A stretch of DNA of 64,000 nt from an uncultured bacterium (GTDB lineage Bacteria > Bacteroidota > Bacteroidia > Bacteroidales > Bacteroidaceae), in assembly GCA_905215345.1 (NCBI GenBank), contig CAJMPR010000003.1:1-64000 (forward strand). Reading direction: 5' to 3'. The notes under the pieces were generated by a model. That model did not search any database and was not told where the DNA came from. It was given only the letters and a program-made list of their open reading frames with translations. Made by a program: the position numbers and the translations under genes. Shown in pieces: positions 61,718 through 64,000 of the stretch (position 1 is its first letter; the number at the start of each line of letters is the position of its first letter).

Positions 61718-62569
61718 ATGTCAACCTATACCCATTATGGCAAGCAGGCCGATATGCTGAAGCATTTGGGCTTGTGCGAAGTGCTGAGTAAAGAAAAGCC
61801 GAAAGTATATGTGGAAACCAATTCCGCATGTGCCCATTATACGATGCAGCATTCCCCCGAACAGGAGTATGGAATCTATCTTTTTTTGAAAGAAGCTGCC
61901 CGATATCCCTCTTTGGCACAGTCCCTATATTATCAGATTGAAAGCCAGTCCATGATGAATGAAAAATATATCGGTTCACCCGGACTTGCCATGAGTGTGT
62001 TAAAAAAAAGCATAGAGCGATATATTTTCTTTGATTTGGAACAATCCTCTCTTGACACAGTACGTGACTTTGCAGTACAAGAGGGATTATCAACATATGT
62101 TTCAATCAACAATTGCGACTCTATTTCAGGAACATTGGCATTATTGCCTTCACTACCCGAAGAGAGTTTCTTGCATATAGACCCATACGAAATTAATCGT
62201 CCCAACGACAAAGGGCATACTTATCTGGACGTATTTATAGAAGCCGCCCGCAGAGGAATGAAATGTTTCCTTTGGTACGGATATACTGATTGGGAAATGA
62301 AAATACGATTAAACGATGAAATCAAGAAAGCAGTAAGTCAATATCAAATTGAAAATACCATTTGCGTAGAATTAGTATTGGATTTTATTCGACAAACACC
62401 TATACCTTGCAATCCGGGAGTAGTGGGGAGTGGCATTCTAACTGCTAATCTGTCAAAAGCATCCAATCAAATGTTGTTTCAACATGCAGAATCGCTCACT
62501 GAATGTTATAAAGATAGTTCGTACAAAGAAGTTCCGGGAACAATTTATAAAGATATCATATTAAAATAA
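61718..62569 (+). CDS. RlmJ-like 23S rRNA methyltransferase homologue with altered motifs
   Basis: A 283-residue relative of RlmJ, which methylates A2030 of 23S rRNA in other bacteria. Overall pattern is kept (THYGKQADMLKHLGLCEVL; YIGSPGLAMSVLKK; IERYIFFDLEQ). Yet the SAM loop, D-x-G-A-G in RlmJ, reads VETNSACAHY, and the catalytic DPPY reads HIDPYE. It may be inactive, or use the site differently. It starts 16 bases after the GNAT gene and is followed by a terminator. Confidence 0.7.
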   Translation: MSTYTHYGKQADMLKHLGLCEVLSKEKPKVYVETNSACAHYTMQHSPEQEYGIYLFLKEAARYPSLAQSLYYQIESQSMMNEKYIGSPGLAMSVLKKSIERYIFFDLEQSSLDTVRDFAVQEGLSTYVSINNCDSISGTLALLPSLPEESFLHIDPYEINRPNDKGHTYLDVFIEAARRGMKCFLWYGYTDWEMKIRLNDEIKKAVSQYQIENTICVELVLDFIRQTPIPCNPGVVGSGILTANLSKASNQMLFQHAESLTECYKDSSYKEVPGTIYKDIILK

Positions 62570-62574
62570 AATGA

Positions 62575-62618
62575 GAGTGTGTCAAAAACTCACAACAAAT
62601 GACTTTTGACACACACTC
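62575..62618. terminator. terminator between RlmJ-like gene and lipoprotein gene
   Basis: GAGTGTGTCAAAA (62575-62587) pairs with TTTTGACACACACTC (62604-62618), with a two-base slip, serving both convergent genes. Confidence 0.7.
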
Positions 62619-62642
62619 AAATATTATCTATAGGACATAATC

Positions 62643-63515
62643 TCAATTAACACTCATCCCATACTCACTTAACATCGTCATTTCAGCCTCAGAATAGTTA
62701 CCTGCCGCCTTAATGCGCTGAACATCTTTCACAAAAGCCTCAACATTGGCCAGAAAATCCTGAAAAGCTTTCATTTCCTGAGGATGCCCATCCACGGTTG
62801 GCAATCGTTTTGCAATATCCAACTGAATAACCAGTTTCATCAATTTCATATCCAGACGGACAATATCCGGGGACGGTTTACGCGTACAAAGACGGATAAT
62901 GCTCTGCATGGTAGCAGTCATTCGTTGCGTAGAAAGCACCTGCTCTTTCATCGGGTTGTCATTTAGCAATACATTCTGTGCTTCGTCAGTGAAGGGTGAC
63001 ATCATATCCTGAATATTTTCTTTATACTCCGACATTTCCACACTTAGCTGATAATTAAGCGGCAAGAGTTTGTCAGCCATAGCTTTATCATTCTGCTTCA
63101 GATAAGAAAGATATTGATTGAAATTGGCATAAAAGCGTTTTCGCGTCTGAAACAGTTGCATATAATTCTGCTTCAAATTACGCTGGGTTTCCTCATTAAA
63201 GTATGTACCGGGGTTCACTACAAACGCAGAATCTTTTTGAGAAAAAGCAGGAGGAACAATAGCAGTAAGCATGGGTGCTTTCCCCCCTTGTTCCATATAT
63301 CCCAATACAGAGTTCACATCTTTCTCTACTACCACATTCTTCAATAGAGCCAATGAAGTATCGTAATACTTCACTACCTGTTTGGCTTGCTCCACATCTG
63401 CAGCAGTGTATTTCGTGGTCGTTTTCTGAGTGTCACCGCCACAAGAAGCCAATACGAGGACAGCCGCAATTGCCCCCACAATCATTAAATTCTTTCCCAT
63501 AAGATTTCCTTTCAT
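62643..63515 (-). CDS. DUF3829-like lipoprotein
   Basis: A 290-residue lipoprotein (signal ending AVLVLASC, then GGDTQKTT). The mature part is nearly all helical: AADVEQAKQVVKYYDTSLALLKN, RKRFYANFNQYLSYLKQND and TVDGHPQEMKAFQDFLANVEAFV. The layout resembles DUF3829 helical lipoproteins. ATG 63500 is an alternative start. Function unknown. Confidence 0.7.
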   Translation of the reverse strand: MKGNLMGKNLMIVGAIAAVLVLASCGGDTQKTTTKYTAADVEQAKQVVKYYDTSLALLKNVVVEKDVNSVLGYMEQGGKAPMLTAIVPPAFSQKDSAFVVNPGTYFNEETQRNLKQNYMQLFQTRKRFYANFNQYLSYLKQNDKAMADKLLPLNYQLSVEMSEYKENIQDMMSPFTDEAQNVLLNDNPMKEQVLSTQRMTATMQSIIRLCTRKPSPDIVRLDMKLMKLVIQLDIAKRLPTVDGHPQEMKAFQDFLANVEAFVKDVQRIKAAGNYSEAEMTMLSEYGMSVN

Positions 63516-63635
63516 TTTAATAATTTAAGTTTCGCATGCTGCTCAACTTCTTAGTAGACAAGGTCTCAGGAAAGTTGAATTGCTTATGTGAAACAAACAA
63601 TAAAGGAAATTGGTTTTGGAAAGTAGAATATTATT

Positions 63636-64000
63636 TTACTTGCTATAATCCTTAATAAAACCTTCCATCAACCACTTTGCCAAAGCCTGACGATTGGAGT
63701 CAATGATAAAACGACGTTGGTCAAAAGTGTTCTGGATATTCCCCAACTCCACAAAGACGGAAGCCGGTGACGTATTGGCAAGGACATAGAGATTGCGCGG
63801 GCCCACAGTACCAGTGAAGCCCCGGTTAGGCTGATGCTTGTCATATTTCGACTCAAATGTATCTTTCATCGTAGTAGCCAGACGTTTGCTGTCGGGCTTA
63901 CTCTTGGAATGATAGAAGAATACATCGGTTTGATGCCCCTTGCTCCGGCTATCTACATGCAAAAAGATAGCACGGCAATACTTATAATTTTTACGGTCTT
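63636..64000 (-). CDS. N-acetylmuramoyl-L-alanine amidase (Amidase_3), 5' end beyond window
   Basis: The C-terminal ~120 residues of an AmiC-type zinc amidase: CRAIFLHVDSRSKGHQ, VFFYHSKSKPDSKRLA, GPRNLYVLANTSPASVFVELGNIQNTFDQRRF and the closing helix. The Glu of VELGN is the catalytic residue. The start lies outside. It splits septal peptidoglycan crosslinks (the stem peptide from glycan) during division. Confidence 0.9.
   Translation of the reverse strand, partial: DRKNYKYCRAIFLHVDSRSKGHQTDVFFYHSKSKPDSKRLATTMKDTFESKYDKHQPNRGFTGTVGPRNLYVLANTSPASVFVELGNIQNTFDQRRFIIDSNRQALAKWLMEGFIKDYSK

Overview
The window is a Bacteroides-type chromosome segment (Bacteroidales, most likely genus Bacteroides). 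The evidence is the TAnnTTTG -7 promoter boxes with TTTG-like -33 boxes about 20 bases upstream, a SusC/SusD pair with ECF sigma and FecR, BACON-domain lipoproteins, a smalltalk/HU/amidase cassette, and CTnDOT-like rteA/rteB and mobA genes. Species cannot be fixed from the sequence alone.

Layout. (1) 0.3-5.1 kb, minus strand: a phage-like cassette of an unidentified gene with a homopolymer frameshift, a putative replication-type protein, a second DnaB-like helicase, an HU-like protein, a 33-residue smalltalk protein and a peptidoglycan amidase, with repeat-rich gaps. (2) 5.2-11.8 kb: a four-gene cell-surface operon (BACON lipoprotein, DUF3575, DUF3868, large BACON lipoprotein) whose promoter appears to lie on a 0.3-kb invertible segment, now facing away from the operon, next to a tyrosine recombinase. 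(3) 11.9-17.1 kb: core genes sppA, lpxK, purine nucleoside phosphorylase, thiL and tRNA-Phe.

(4) 17.04-40.15 kb: a 23.1-kb integrative island in the 3' end of tRNA-Phe, bounded by a 22-bp direct repeat. Its left part holds an integrase, two excisionase-like HTH proteins, a DUF3408 gene, an oriT-like hairpin region and mobA without a mobB relaxase. The middle is a resistance and regulation cassette: a LytS/LytTR two-component pair, a GNAT, a tripartite RND efflux pump and an rteA/rteB pair whose rteA is broken by one in-frame TGA. The right part is a low-GC defence region. One operon (minus) encodes a ThsB-like TIR protein, a caspase-like protease and a second TIR protein; the divergent operon (plus) encodes an AAA15 ATPase, Kiwa-like KwaA and KwaB, and a RhuM protein. 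The TIR-caspase pair resembles the recently described type IV Thoeris logic, in which a TIR-made nucleotide signal activates a caspase-like protease; the extra TIR gene is the unusual part.

(5) 40.2-50 kb: chromosomal regulators and stress enzymes: a damaged AraC gene, a GNAT/homocysteine methyltransferase fusion, HsmA, a phosphatase-like protein lacking its catalytic Cys, MsrAB, MerR, YgiN-like monooxygenase, exported nitrilase, HxlR and a DJ-1 protein. (6) 50-64 kb: a LruC lipoprotein, an AraC/GyrI regulator whose upstream box recurs before a second DJ-1 gene, an ECF/FecR/SusC/SusD/PHP-phosphoesterase locus, a small GNAT, an RlmJ-like protein with degraded motifs, a lipoprotein and the start-truncated end of an AmiC-type amidase.
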